Source: Acerihabitans sp035013185 (GTDB lineage: Bacteria; Pseudomonadota; Gammaproteobacteria; Enterobacterales; Enterobacteriaceae). From it: a DNA stretch of 64,000 nt. This document shows, in pieces, positions 1 to 9,059 of the stretch. The stretch's first letter is position 1, and each line of letters starts with the position of its first letter. The position numbers and the translations under genes were made by a program. The DNA is taken from positions 4,779-68,778 of the forward strand of contig NZ_JAYGJO010000028.1 of assembly GCF_035013185.1 (NCBI RefSeq), read 5' to 3'. The notes under the pieces were generated by a model. It did no database searches and was not told where the DNA came from. It worked only from the letters and a program-made list of their open reading frames with translations.

Positions 1-299
1 GGTGTCTGGGAAAATTGTTTTTTGAACGCCCGGGTAAAAGTTTGTTGCGAATCGAAACGATATTGCAAGGCAATATCCAGAATGGGTCGGCTGGTTAAAC
101 GTAACGCCACGGCCGCTTTGGATAATCTGCGGGCCCTGATATACGCACCGATGGCATGGCCTGTCACCTCTTTGAACATTCGCTGCAAATGCCACTTGGA
201 GTAGCCCGCTTTTGCTGCAACGTTGTCAAGAGACAAGGGCTGGTCCAAATGTCCTTCCACCCAGCTTAACAGATCACGAATTATACCGGCTTGATCCAT
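1..299 (-). CDS. rob: Rob, right-origin-binding AraC/XylS-family regulator (5' end only)
   Basis: Partial gene: the reading frame starts at an ATG on the minus strand (297-299) and runs off the window edge after about 99 codons. The protein begins MDQAGIIRDL and carries the first AraC-type helix-turn-helix (AAKAGYSKWHLQRMF) and the second one (ILDIALQYRFDSQQTFTRAF), nearly identical to E. coli Rob. Rob activates the mar/sox/rob regulon (efflux, solvent and antibiotic tolerance); its C-terminal effector domain lies outside the window. It is divergent from creA, the same arrangement as in E. coli. Family assignment is secure; whether the rest of the gene is intact cannot be seen. Confidence 0.95.
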   Translation of the reverse strand, partial: MDQAGIIRDLLSWVEGHLDQPLSLDNVAAKAGYSKWHLQRMFKEVTGHAIGAYIRARRLSKAAVALRLTSRPILDIALQYRFDSQQTFTRAFKKQFSQT

Positions 300-504
300 A
301 GATCATCCTCAGAGAGCGTTTGGAGCACATTAAAAAAAGTTGACGCATGATAGCAATTTTTTGCAGTCAGACCGACAAAGATTTATTAGCTAATTAATAC
401 CTGACATGATAGCAGTAATCCATCATCGGTAATGCCTCCATCATGATGTCCCATGGGGGTATTGCCAGCGGCAAGTTGCCATTCCTAAGAAGACGCCCAC
501 ATTC

Positions 505-990
505 ATGAAAAAGATAATATGTTCTGCCCTATTTTTAAGCCTACTGGCCGCCGGTGCTACCGTGCACGCTGAGGAGGTTGGCTCGGTGGATACGGTATTC
601 AAGCTGTTTGGACCCGACCATAAAATTGTGGTAGAAGCCTTTGACGATCCGGATGTTCAAAATGTCACCTGCTACCTCAGTCGGGCTAAAACCGGAGGCA
701 TCAAAGGTGCCCTTGGTTTGGCCGAGGATACCGCCGATGCGGCTATTTCCTGCCATCAGGTAGGGCCCATTACGTTAACTGACAAGATTAAAAACGCTAA
801 GCAACGTGGCACCGTGGTATTCGAGAAACGGACTTCTTTGGTTTTCAAACGGTTACAGGTGGTGCGTTTTTATGATGAAAAACGCAACGCGCTGGTTTAT
901 CTATCGTATTCTGACCGGGTGGTGGAAGGGTCGCCGAAAAACGCCCTGAGCGCGGTGCCGATTATGCCCTGGACCGCCGAGCGTCAGTAA
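505..990 (+). CDS. creA: CreA family periplasmic protein
   Basis: 161-residue protein with an N-terminal signal peptide (about residues 1-22, cleavage near VHA/EE) followed by the conserved CreA domain (motifs GSVDTVFK, EAFDDPDV and RAKTGGIKGALGLAEDT, then the C-terminal VEGSPKNALSAVP). The cellular role of CreA is not established. In E. coli it is the first gene of creABCD, but here the creBC two-component system and creD are absent and arcA follows directly, convergent. Length and sequence are typical, so the gene looks intact. Two cysteines (in NVTCYLS and AAISCHQ) may form a disulfide in the periplasm (inference). Confidence 0.93.
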   Translation: MKKIICSALFLSLLAAGATVHAEEVGSVDTVFKLFGPDHKIVVEAFDDPDVQNVTCYLSRAKTGGIKGALGLAEDTADAAISCHQVGPITLTDKIKNAKQRGTVVFEKRTSLVFKRLQVVRFYDEKRNALVYLSYSDRVVEGSPKNALSAVPIMPWTAERQ

Positions 991-1007
991 GAGCGGGGGG
1001 TAACACA

Positions 1008-1043
1008 ACCCGAGCGCCCTTATGGGCGTCGGGCCATAGGGTT
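1008..1043. terminator. Hairpin between convergent creA and arcA
   Basis: GCGCCC (1014-1019) pairs with GGGCGT (1024-1029, one G-U) across the loop TTAT; further partly complementary bases flank it and a short T stretch (1041-1044) follows. It probably serves as a bidirectional terminator for creA and arcA. The T-tract is weak, so confidence is moderate. Confidence 0.4.
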
Positions 1044-1760
1044 TTACTCTTCCAGATCACCGCAGAAACGATAGCCTTCACCATGAATGGTCGCGATAAT
1101 TTCCGGGGTATCGGGAGTCGCCTCAAAATGCTTACGAATCCGACGGATAGTCACATCAACGGTACGGTCATGCGCTTTGAGCTCACGGCCGGTCATTTTT
1201 TTCAGCAGCTCTGCTCGTGACTGTATTTTGCCGGGGTTTTCACAAAAATGCAACATCGCGCGGAACTCGCTGCGCGGCAGCTTATAGTGATCACCCGCCG
1301 GGCTCAGTAGGGAACGGCTGTTGATATCCAACTCCCATCCGTTGAATTTATAGCTTTCAACCAGCTTACGCTCTTCACCACCACTGCCCAGATTCATGGT
1401 GCGGGACAGCAGATTGCGCGCACGAATGGTTAATTCGCGCGGGTTAAAGGGTTTGGTAATGTAGTCGTCGGCACCGATTTCAAGACCGAGAATTTTATCC
1501 ACTTCATTATCGCGGCCAGTCAAAAACATCAGCGCCACGCTTGCGTGCTCGCGTAATTCCCGAGCCAGCAACAATCCATTTTTACCTGGCAGGTTAATGT
1601 CCATAATCACCAGGTTGATATCGTTTTCCGATAAGATTTGGTGCATCTCAGCACCATCAATGGCTTCATGAACCATGTAACCCTCAGCTTCAAAAATGCT
1701 CTTGAGGGTATTGCGGGTAACTGACTCGTCTTCAACAATAAGAATGTGCGGGGTCTGCAT
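1044..1760 (-). CDS. arcA: ArcA, aerobic respiration control response regulator
   Basis: 238 residues, the same length as E. coli ArcA and almost identical throughout. An N-terminal receiver domain carries the acidic pair (EDE, residues 10-12), phospho-acceptor Asp54 in VIMDINLPG and a switch Lys in ITKPFNPRE. The C-terminal OmpR/PhoB winged helix (HDRTVDVTIRRIRKHFE) binds DNA. ArcA, phosphorylated by ArcB, represses aerobic respiration genes under low oxygen. The gene stands alone, convergent with creA, with about 490 bp of non-coding sequence upstream before yjtD, in which its long leader or promoter region should lie. Confidence 0.97.
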   Translation of the reverse strand: MQTPHILIVEDESVTRNTLKSIFEAEGYMVHEAIDGAEMHQILSENDINLVIMDINLPGKNGLLLARELREHASVALMFLTGRDNEVDKILGLEIGADDYITKPFNPRELTIRARNLLSRTMNLGSGGEERKLVESYKFNGWELDINSRSLLSPAGDHYKLPRSEFRAMLHFCENPGKIQSRAELLKKMTGRELKAHDRTVDVTIRRIRKHFEATPDTPEIIATIHGEGYRFCGDLEE

Positions 1761-2246
1761 GTTTGCTACCTAAAATTACTGACAAAATTGAAAGGGAAAG
1801 TACCAAAGCCGCGGTTATCTGCAACGTCGCCCGGGGAAGGTATTTTTACCCCGAAGCCTATGAGGCTAAAGTACATAAATGTGCTCCAGGTGATGCATTA
1901 CGGATAACGATGGCACCGCTGACCGGATTCTGGGGCGCTTTTTCTCATGCTGAAATACCGTATAGCTTACCCTTATTAACAACACTATAACAGCGCGAAC
2001 CGATTTTGCCACTCAAGAAAATTTCATTTTGCTGACATATATCAAATTAACCACCTTGGCAGTGCTTAATTATGGGAACTGCCTTAAATACCAGCATATT
2101 TTGCATATTTTGCTGGCAAATGCCATCGATTCAGCGACACATTTACACCAGTAAAAAATCGGTTCGAAAGGTGGTAATATCGTGACGGCGTTGGGCCATT
2201 GCAGGACTGCGCTTGATTTGCCATCCCGTGTTAACCGAGAATTGTC
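1761..2246. other. arcA-yjtD intergenic region (485 bp)
   Basis: No convincing gene. E. coli has the small ORF yjjY here; I found no match. The segment from about 1985 to 2200 is AT-rich. An inverted repeat CCAGCA (2091-2096) / TGCTGG (2111-2116) sits in it and could be a hairpin or a regulator site. The divergent promoters for arcA and yjtD must lie here but I cannot place them firmly. Confidence 0.5.
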
Positions 2247-2939
2247 ATGCAGCTACATATTGTCCTTGTTTCACCCGCTCGGCCAGAAAACGTCGGCGCC
2301 GCTGCCCGCGCCATGAAGACCATGGGGTTCGGCTCGTTGCGCATTGTCGACAGTCTGGCGCACCAGGACCCGGCTGCGGTGCGCGTTGCCCATGGTGCCA
2401 CCGATATCCTCGCCCGCGCCGTTTATTACCCCACCCTGGCTGACGCGCTAGATGATATGGACTTTACCGTGGCCACCACCGCGCGCCACCGCGCCAGGTT
2501 TCACTATTACTGTAGTGCCGAGCAACTACTACCACAGTTGCAAGAGAAACAGCAGTGGATTGATCAGGCGGCATTGGTGTTTGGCCGCGAGGATAGTGGC
2601 CTGACCAACGAGGAGATGGCACTGGCGGATATGTTGACCGGTGTACCGATGCAGGCGGTATACCCTTCACTTAATTTGGGACAAGCCGTGATGGTGTATT
2701 GCTACCAATTAGCAGCATTAAATCAGCTTGCTCATCGTGAACATGCGCCGGCCATGCCCGGCCAGCTGGATGCGTTACGGCAGCGTTTTGATCAATTATT
2801 TGATCGACTTAATGTCACTGGTGACCAAAAACTGACCGATTGGTTGCATCAACGGCTGGGATTAGCGACCGCGCGGGATACTGCAATGCTGCATACATTG
2901 TTGCACGACATTGAAAAAGCACTCACCGTAAAAAAATAG
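2247..2939 (+). CDS. yjtD: TrmH/SpoU-family RNA 2'-O-methyltransferase (YjtD/LasT)
   Basis: 230-residue SPOUT-class methyltransferase. The three family motifs are visible: PENVGAAARAMKTMG (13-27), LVFGREDSGLTNEE (110-123) and YPSLNLGQAVMVYCY (139-153). The last two form the trefoil-knot SAM-binding site. The closest known protein is E. coli YjtD (228 residues, also called LasT), a TrmJ-like enzyme predicted to methylate tRNA or rRNA; its exact substrate is not settled. It is a single gene between arcA and the threonine operon, as in E. coli. The ATG at 2247 is chosen because MQLHIVLVSPARPENVG aligns with the family N-terminus. Confidence 0.93.
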   Translation: MQLHIVLVSPARPENVGAAARAMKTMGFGSLRIVDSLAHQDPAAVRVAHGATDILARAVYYPTLADALDDMDFTVATTARHRARFHYYCSAEQLLPQLQEKQQWIDQAALVFGREDSGLTNEEMALADMLTGVPMQAVYPSLNLGQAVMVYCYQLAALNQLAHREHAPAMPGQLDALRQRFDQLFDRLNVTGDQKLTDWLHQRLGLATARDTAMLHTLLHDIEKALTVKK

Positions 2940-3076
2940 CGACTAAATGTGTATTAATAGTGTTTATGACTGCATATTTGGCTATTGTGAGGGTTATGGC
3001 CAGGTTGTCATCGTTCACTGCCGGAAAATATAGTGCATTTTGAATTGTACAAAAAAGCATCTAAAACAAAATAATA

Positions 3077-3105
3077 TTGACTTTCTCTCTCAATTGCTTT
3101 ACCAG
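3077..3105 (+). promoter_or_regulatory. Candidate thr operon promoter
   Basis: TTGACT (3077-3082) and TACCAG (3100-3105) are separated by 17 bp, a sigma70-like arrangement about 36 bp upstream of the thrL start. The -35 hexamer equals that of the E. coli thr promoter as I recall it, while the -10 is weak. Confidence 0.4.
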
Positions 3106-3140
3106 TAAGCTATTAGAAAATAATATAGATTTTTCAAGAC

Positions 3141-3209
3141 ATGCGTTTTTTCAGCCTGAACACCATTATTATTACCTTCACCGATACTACCAGTAGCGGT
3201 GCGGGCTGA
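3141..3209 (+). CDS. thrL: thr operon leader peptide
   Basis: A 22-codon ORF, too short for routine ORF calling, that ends 21 bases before the attenuator. The peptide is MRFFSLNTIIITFTDTTSSGAG, with five Thr and three Ile codons in its middle, and it ends in the same SGAG/NGAG style as E. coli ThrL. Ribosome stalling at these codons when charged tRNA-Thr or tRNA-Ile is scarce would prevent the terminator hairpin and let RNA polymerase enter thrABC. Its N-terminal half differs from the E. coli peptide, but the regulatory codons are kept. Confidence 0.93.
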   Translation: MRFFSLNTIIITFTDTTSSGAG

Positions 3210-3230
3210 CGCATACAGATAAACAAAAAA

Positions 3231-3263
3231 AAGCCCGCACCTAAACCGTGCGGGCTTTTTTTT
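3231..3263 (+). terminator. thr operon attenuator
   Basis: Perfect 8-bp stem GCCCGCAC (3233-3240) / GTGCGGGC (3248-3255) with the 7-nt loop CTAAACC, followed by eight T residues. It lies between thrL and thrA and is a textbook rho-independent attenuator. The thrL end (GTGCGGGCTG, 3200-3208) repeats the descending arm and could compete for pairing in an antiterminator. Confidence 0.95.
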
Positions 3264-3289
3264 AAGCTTAAAAACAGGAGATGAAAAAA

Positions 3290-5749
3290 ATGCGAGTACT
3301 TAAATTCGGGGGTACCTCGGTTGCCAATGCTGAACGTTTCATTCGTGTGGCCGATATCATTGAAAGCAATACCGGCCAGGGGCAAGTGGCCGCTGTGCTT
3401 TCCGCACCGGCAAAAATCACTAACCACCTGGTATTGATGATTGAAAAAACCTTAGCCGGTATGGATATTCTGCCCACGATGAATGACGCCGAGCGTATTT
3501 TCTCGGATCTGTTACAGGGGTTGGCACAATCGCAGCCGGGTTTTGATTATGCTGGGCTGCGTTCCTTGGTATCTCTGGAATTTTCCCAGCTTAAGCAACT
3601 GCTGCACGGTATTACCTTACTTAAACAGTGCCCCGATAGCATTAACGCCGCAATAATCTGCCGGGGGGAAAAACTGTCCATTGCCATCATGGAAGCGGTT
3701 TTTCTGGCGCGCGGTTTTGCCGTGACGGTCATCAATCCGGTAGAGAAACTCCTGGCCCAGGGCCACTATCTTGAGTCGGCGGTGGATATCGTGGAATCGA
3801 CCCGCCGGATCAACGATGCCGCGATTCCCCACGATCATATTATCTTGATGGCGGGTTTTACCGCCGGCAATGATAAAGGCGAGCTCGTGGTGCTCGGGCG
3901 CAACGGTTCGGATTACTCTGCGGCGGTATTGGCGGCTTGTCTGCGCGCCGACTGTTGTGAAATATGGACCGATGTTGACGGGGTTTATACCTGTGACCCG
4001 CGTCAGGTCCCTGATGCCCGTCTGCTGAAATCCATGTCCTACCAAGAGGCCATGGAGTTGTCTTATTTCGGTGCGAAAGTGCTTCATCCTCGGACCATCG
4101 CGCCCATCGCTCAATTCCAAATTCCCTGTTTGATCAAAAACACCGAAAATCCCCAGGCTCCCGGCACGTTGATTGGCCAAAGCGAACCCGATGGTGCACA
4201 TCCGGTGAAAGGGATCACCCATCTGAATAATATGGCGATGATTAATGTTTCCGGGCCGGGAATGAAAGGCATGATCGGTATGGCCGCCAGGGTGTTCGCC
4301 GCCATGTCACGTGCGGGCAGTTCGGTGGTGTTGATTACCCAGTCCTCGTCGGAATACAGCATCAGTTTTTGCGTGCCACAGCACGAGTTGGATGGTGCTC
4401 GTCACGCGCTGGAAGACGAATTTTATCTGGAACTGAAAGACGGGTTGCTCGAACCGCTCGATATCATCAGCACGTTGGCGATCATTTCGGTGGTCGGTGA
4501 CGGCATGCGGACCCAGCGCGGTTTGTCGGCCAAGTTATTTGCAGCGCTGGCGCGCGCCAATATTAATATTATCGCCATTGCGCAGGGTTCGTCTGAGCGG
4601 TCCATTTCGGTAGTGGTGGATAACGATGCCACCACCACGGGTGTACGGGTTGCTCATCAAATGCTGTTCAATACCGATCAGGTGATAGAAGTGTTTGTCA
4701 TCGGATCCGGTGGCGTCGGGGGGGCATTGATCGAACAGATTCACCGCCAGCATCACTGGCTGAAAGCCAAACATATCGATCTTCGCGTATGCGGTATCGC
4801 GAATTCCCGCGCCTTGTTGACCAATGTACACGGTATTTCGTTAGAAACCTGGCAGCAGGAACTGGAACAAGCCACCGACGGATTTAACCTCGGGCGCTTG
4901 ATTCGGCTGGTAAAAGAGTACCATTTACTGAATCCGGTTATCGTGGATTGCACCAGCAGCGCGGCGATTGCTGATCAGTATGCGGATTTCCTGGGGGATG
5001 GTTTTCATGTGGTGACGCCCAATAAGAAAGCCAATACCGCCTCCATGCATTACTACCAGCAGATGCGTAACGCCGCCGCCAGCTCACGTCGCAAGTTCCT
5101 TTATGATACCAACGTGGGTGCCGGTTTACCGGTTATTGAAAATTTGCAAAATCTCTTGAACGCCGGGGATGAACTACTGCGTTTTTCCGGTATTCTGTCT
5201 GGATCGCTATCGTATATTTTCGGCAAGTTGGATGAAGGTATGTCGTTGTCGGCGGCAACCTTGGCGGCTAAAGCGTTGGGGTATACTGAACCGGACCCGC
5301 GTGATGACTTGTCAGGTATGGATGTCGCGCGTAAGTTGTTGATTCTGGCGCGTGAAGCGGGTTATCAGCTTGAACTGGACGACGTTGACGTTGAACCGGT
5401 GCTGCCCGCAGACTTCGATGCGCAAGGTGATGTGCCGACGTTTATGTCCCGGCTGCCATCCCTGGATGACGCGTTCTCCGCCAGGGTTGCTGCTGCACGC
5501 GATCGAGGCCAGGTGTTGCGTTATGTTGCCAGCATCGAGGCTGGCAAGTGCCAGGTTAAGATTGCGGCGGTGGACGGAAACGAACCGCTATTTAAAGTGA
5601 AGGATGGTGAGAACGCCTTGGCTTTTTATACGCGCTATTATCAGCCGTTGCCGTTGGTGCTGCGCGGTTATGGCGCCGGTAATGATGTGACGGCCGCTGG
5701 CGTATTTGCGGATCTCTTGCGTACGCTGTCATGGAAGTTGGGAGTCTAA
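3290..5749 (+). CDS. thrA: ThrA, bifunctional aspartokinase I / homoserine dehydrogenase I
   Basis: Catalyses the first (aspartate kinase) and third (homoserine dehydrogenase) steps from aspartate to threonine. 819 residues (E. coli 820). The kinase domain begins MRVLKFGGTS and holds GRNGSDYSAAVLAACL; central ACT-type regulatory repeats follow (about 315-460, including SSSEYSISF and GSSERSISV); the dehydrogenase starts at about 465 with a Rossmann motif (VIGSGGVGGALIEQ) and holds TPNKKANT. An in-frame ATG exists at 3281, but the AGGAG at 3276-3280 abuts it. The ATG at 3290 has 9-nt spacing and matches the E. coli start, so I use it. First structural gene of thrABC and intact. Confidence 0.97.
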   Translation: MRVLKFGGTSVANAERFIRVADIIESNTGQGQVAAVLSAPAKITNHLVLMIEKTLAGMDILPTMNDAERIFSDLLQGLAQSQPGFDYAGLRSLVSLEFSQLKQLLHGITLLKQCPDSINAAIICRGEKLSIAIMEAVFLARGFAVTVINPVEKLLAQGHYLESAVDIVESTRRINDAAIPHDHIILMAGFTAGNDKGELVVLGRNGSDYSAAVLAACLRADCCEIWTDVDGVYTCDPRQVPDARLLKSMSYQEAMELSYFGAKVLHPRTIAPIAQFQIPCLIKNTENPQAPGTLIGQSEPDGAHPVKGITHLNNMAMINVSGPGMKGMIGMAARVFAAMSRAGSSVVLITQSSSEYSISFCVPQHELDGARHALEDEFYLELKDGLLEPLDIISTLAIISVVGDGMRTQRGLSAKLFAALARANINIIAIAQGSSERSISVVVDNDATTTGVRVAHQMLFNTDQVIEVFVIGSGGVGGALIEQIHRQHHWLKAKHIDLRVCGIANSRALLTNVHGISLETWQQELEQATDGFNLGRLIRLVKEYHLLNPVIVDCTSSAAIADQYADFLGDGFHVVTPNKKANTASMHYYQQMRNAAASSRRKFLYDTNVGAGLPVIENLQNLLNAGDELLRFSGILSGSLSYIFGKLDEGMSLSAATLAAKALGYTEPDPRDDLSGMDVARKLLILAREAGYQLELDDVDVEPVLPADFDAQGDVPTFMSRLPSLDDAFSARVAAARDRGQVLRYVASIEAGKCQVKIAAVDGNEPLFKVKDGENALAFYTRYYQPLPLVLRGYGAGNDVTAAGVFADLLRTLSWKLGV

Positions 5750-5753
5750 AATA

Positions 5754-6683
5754 ATGGTTAAGGTTTATGCACCGGCGTCAATTGGCAACGTTGGCGTGGG
5801 TTTTGATGTATTGGGCGCAGCGGTATCGCCCATTGATGGAACATTGCTGGGTGATTGCGTGACGGTGGACGCTGCGTCAGAATTCAGCTTGAGCATTGAC
5901 GGTCATTTTGCCGACAAGCTGCCGGCCAATCCCCGGCAAAACATCGTCTATCAATGCTGGGAACGGTTTTGCCAGGCGATAAATAAAAACGTTCCGGTGG
6001 CCATGCGGCTGGAAAAAAATATGCCCATTGGTTCTGGGCTTGGTTCCAGCGCGTGCTCGGTGGTCGCCGCGTTGCTTGCGATGAACGCCCATTGCGAATA
6101 CCCACTGGATAAAAACCAGATGCTCAGGTTGATGGGTGAGATGGAAGGGCGGATTTCAGGCGGCGTTCATTATGATAACGTGGCACCTTGCTATCTTGGC
6201 GGAATTCAACTGCTGTTGGAAGAAAGCAATATCATCAGCCAACAGGTCCCAAGTTTTAGTGAGTGGCTCTGGGTGATGGCATATCCCGGCATCAAGGTCT
6301 CCACCGCCGAGGCGCGGGCGATTTTGCCCGCCCAGTATCGCCGGCAAGATTGCATCAACCATGGCCGTTTGCTGGCCGGTTTTATTCACGCCAGCCATAC
6401 CCAACAGCCGGCCTTGGCGGCTAAATTGATGAAAGATGTGATAGCCGAACCGTATCGAACCAAATTGCTGCCGGGATTTGTCGACGCCCGCCAGGCCGCG
6501 TCGTCCATCGGCGCGTTGGCCTGCGGTATTTCCGGATCGGGACCGACGTTGTTTGCGGTATGCGATCGTGAAGATACTGCGCAGCGTCTTGCCTCCTGGT
6601 TGACGCAGCATTACCTGCAAAATGCCGAAGGTTTTGTTCATATTTGTCGCCTGGATACTACCGGCGCGCGAGTGATGGGATAA
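5754..6683 (+). CDS. thrB: ThrB, homoserine kinase
   Basis: 309-residue GHMP-family kinase that phosphorylates homoserine on the threonine branch. The ATP-binding GHMP motif PIGSGLGSSACS is at residues 91-102, and a C-terminal glycine motif (GISGSGPTLFAV) closes the active site. The start at 5754 lies 4 nt after the thrA stop, with a GGAG inside the last thrA codons (5741-5744) as ribosome-binding site. This gives MVKVYAPASIGNVGVG as in E. coli. A longer open frame reaching back into thrA is not needed. Translationally coupled second gene of the operon. Confidence 0.97.
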   Translation: MVKVYAPASIGNVGVGFDVLGAAVSPIDGTLLGDCVTVDAASEFSLSIDGHFADKLPANPRQNIVYQCWERFCQAINKNVPVAMRLEKNMPIGSGLGSSACSVVAALLAMNAHCEYPLDKNQMLRLMGEMEGRISGGVHYDNVAPCYLGGIQLLLEESNIISQQVPSFSEWLWVMAYPGIKVSTAEARAILPAQYRRQDCINHGRLLAGFIHASHTQQPALAAKLMKDVIAEPYRTKLLPGFVDARQAASSIGALACGISGSGPTLFAVCDREDTAQRLASWLTQHYLQNAEGFVHICRLDTTGARVMG

Positions 6684-6686
6684 CGT

Positions 6687-7976
6687 ATGAAATTGTATAA
6701 TATTAAGGATCATAACGAGCAGGTCAGCTTTGCGCAGGCGATCAAACAAGGTCTGGGCCGCCAGCAAGGGCTGTTTTTCCCCATGGACCTGCCTGAGTTT
6801 TCCGCGAGCGAAATCGATGCGTTGTTGGATCTCGATCTGGTCACCCGCAGCGCGCGTATCCTGTCGGCGTATATTGGGGATGAGCTGCCGCTGGAAACCC
6901 TTTATCGGCGGGTAAAGGCTGCATTTGAATTTCCGGCGCCGGTGGTTGCCGTTGCCGAAGATATCTCAGTGCTGGAGTTATTCCACGGCCCGACCCTGGC
7001 GTTTAAGGATTTTGGCGGCCGCTTGATGGCACAGCTGCTCACCGAAGTGGCTAAAGGCCAACCGGTGACCATTCTGACTGCCACTTCCGGCGATACCGGC
7101 GCAGCTGTGGCCCATGCCTTTTATGGTCTGGACAATGTGCGCGTGGTGATCCTTTATCCACGTGGCAAAATCAGCCCGCTGCAGGAGAAACTGTTCTGCA
7201 CCTTGGGCGGCAATATTCATACCGTGGCTATCGATGGGGATTTTGATGGCTGCCAGGCGCTGGTGAAACAGGCTTTTGACGACGAAGAGCTCAAACACCA
7301 GTTAGGACTCAATTCCGCCAACTCCATCAATATCAGCCGGCTGCTGGCGCAAATTTGTTATTACTTTGAGGCGGTGGCTCAACTGCCGCAAGAACGGCGT
7401 AATCAACTGGTGGTCTCGGTCCCAAGCGGTAACTTTGGTGATCTGACCGCCGGGTTACTGGCCAAGTCACTGGGCCTGCCGATAAAAAGATTTATTGCCG
7501 CCACCAATGCCAATGATACCGTACCGCGTTTTCTGGCAAACGGAGAATGGTTGCCGAATCCCACCGTGGCCACGTTGTCCAATGCCATGGATGTTAGCCA
7601 GCCTAATAATTGGCCTCGGGTGGAAGAGTTGTTCAGGCGCAAGGGGTGGTCCCTGGAGAACCTGGGCTATGGCAGTGTGGACGACAGTCTCACCCGTGAA
7701 TCCATGAAGGAGTTGGCGGCCCTGGGATACATTTGTGAGCCCCACGCGGCGATTGCCTATCGACTGCTAAGGGATGGGCTGCAGCCGGGCGAGTTCGGTT
7801 TGTTCCTCGGTACCGCGCACCCGGCCAAGTTCAAGGAGACGGTGGATGAGATTTTGGAACAATCCCTGCCGTTACCAAAAGCGCTGGCACTGAGAGCCGG
7901 ATTGCCGCTGCTTTCACGCAATCTACCTGCGGACTTCTCGCAGTTGCGCACGCTGTTAATGGATTTGCCTGCCTAA
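6687..7976 (+). CDS. thrC: ThrC, threonine synthase
   Basis: PLP enzyme converting O-phosphohomoserine to threonine. 429 residues (E. coli 428). PLP-binding Lys107 is in GPTLAFKDFGG, the phosphate-binding cluster is TATSGDTGAAVAHAFYG, and a conserved VSVPSGNFGDLTAG lies near residue 245. It starts 3 nt after the thrB stop and is the last gene of the operon. No clear rho-independent terminator follows in the 190 bp before convergent yaaA. Sequence and length indicate a functional gene. Confidence 0.97.
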   Translation: MKLYNIKDHNEQVSFAQAIKQGLGRQQGLFFPMDLPEFSASEIDALLDLDLVTRSARILSAYIGDELPLETLYRRVKAAFEFPAPVVAVAEDISVLELFHGPTLAFKDFGGRLMAQLLTEVAKGQPVTILTATSGDTGAAVAHAFYGLDNVRVVILYPRGKISPLQEKLFCTLGGNIHTVAIDGDFDGCQALVKQAFDDEELKHQLGLNSANSINISRLLAQICYYFEAVAQLPQERRNQLVVSVPSGNFGDLTAGLLAKSLGLPIKRFIAATNANDTVPRFLANGEWLPNPTVATLSNAMDVSQPNNWPRVEELFRRKGWSLENLGYGSVDDSLTRESMKELAALGYICEPHAAIAYRLLRDGLQPGEFGLFLGTAHPAKFKETVDEILEQSLPLPKALALRAGLPLLSRNLPADFSQLRTLLMDLPA

Positions 7977-8166
7977 CCGTGGCGCCGGCCATTTTGCGCG
8001 GCGCTTGTCCCTGGCAATGTGTTCGTGCAGAAGGCGATGTCACACTCTGGTGTCGGCGTTGCCGCTGGACAGCGTTGCGCCAGGTCCAGGGGGCGCTCGG
8101 ACAAACGCAAAGCGTCAACCAAGCGGACCCACCTGTATGGCCTGACATCATTGGATCACGCTGTTC

Positions 8167-8943
8167 CTATGATGTCTCTGGCCGTTTAAAAACCCATTCC
8201 GTTTGCGTGGAGGCTGCGCGGTCAAACGTGTAGCCTCCCTCATTAAACTCGGTTAATTGCTCCGGCCGTGCCAACCTCTGGGTAATAATAAACCGGCTCA
8301 TCATGCCGCGTGCTTTTTTTGCATGAAAACTGATGATTTTATACTTGCCGTTTTTTTCATCCAGAAACACGGGCTTAATCACCCGGCCTGATAGTTCATG
8401 GACCTTCACTGCGTTGAAATACTCCTGCGATGCCAAGTTGATGAGCAGATCGTCACCTTGGGCGGCCAGCGCTTGGTTGAGTTTTTGCGTTAATGTAGAC
8501 CCCCAAAAGTGATACAAATCGCTACCGGCCGAATTGGCGAGCCGGATGCCCATCTCTAACCGGTAGGGCTGCATCAGGTCCAGCGGCCTCAGTACTCCAT
8601 ACAGACCGGAGAGCATGCGCAAGTGGCGCTGTGCAAAATCAAAATCGGCTTCGCTAAAATCATCAGCCGCCAGACCGGTATACACATCACCTTTAAACGC
8701 CAAGATCGCTTGGCGTGCATTGTCCGGGGTAAAAGTTGCGTTCCATGACTGGAACCGTGCCGCGTTCAGATCGGCCAGCTTATCGCTGATACCCATCAAA
8801 CTGGCCAACTGTGTCGGAGTGAATTGTCGGCACTGGGCGATGAGTTGTTCCGAGCGGGCCAACAGCTCCGGTTGGGTATAACGCTCGGTGGCCAACGGGG
8901 TGGTATAATCCAGCGTTTTAGCGGGTGAAATTACGATTAACAT
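8167..8943 (-). CDS. yaaA: YaaA, peroxide-stress protein (DUF328/UPF0246)
   Basis: 258 residues, the E. coli length. It starts MLIVISPAKTLDY and contains the family motifs LAFKGDVYTGL, MLSGLYGVLRPLDLMQPYRLEMG and FHAKKARGMMSRFI. E. coli YaaA is induced by OxyR, binds DNA and limits intracellular free iron during peroxide stress. It is convergent with thrC, the E. coli position. The next gene in E. coli on this side, the symporter gene yaaJ, survives here only as a remnant. Looks intact. Confidence 0.95.
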   Translation of the reverse strand: MLIVISPAKTLDYTTPLATERYTQPELLARSEQLIAQCRQFTPTQLASLMGISDKLADLNAARFQSWNATFTPDNARQAILAFKGDVYTGLAADDFSEADFDFAQRHLRMLSGLYGVLRPLDLMQPYRLEMGIRLANSAGSDLYHFWGSTLTQKLNQALAAQGDDLLINLASQEYFNAVKVHELSGRVIKPVFLDEKNGKYKIISFHAKKARGMMSRFIITQRLARPEQLTEFNEGGYTFDRAASTQTEWVFKRPETS

Positions 8944-9059
8944 AAAGTGCGGTTCCGTCTGTTAAAGTCATTTTCGCGTTGGCGGCCATTCCCAAATTTC
9001 GGCAAAAAGTTGGGCCGCAATCGCGGGGAAATGTGCTGCATAAAAGGTGAGTAGTTTAC

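Noticed and set aside
1763..1990. 75-codon ORF upstream of arcA
   Set aside because: Begins 2 bp from the arcA start within its leader, has no homology and no ribosome-binding site.
3281..3289. ATG at 3281 as the thrA start
   Set aside because: The AGGAG ends at 3280, leaving no spacing; the ATG at 3290 has 9-nt spacing and matches the family start.
7979..8233. 84-codon ORF after thrC
   Set aside because: Runs antisense into yaaA, no homology, no ribosome-binding site.
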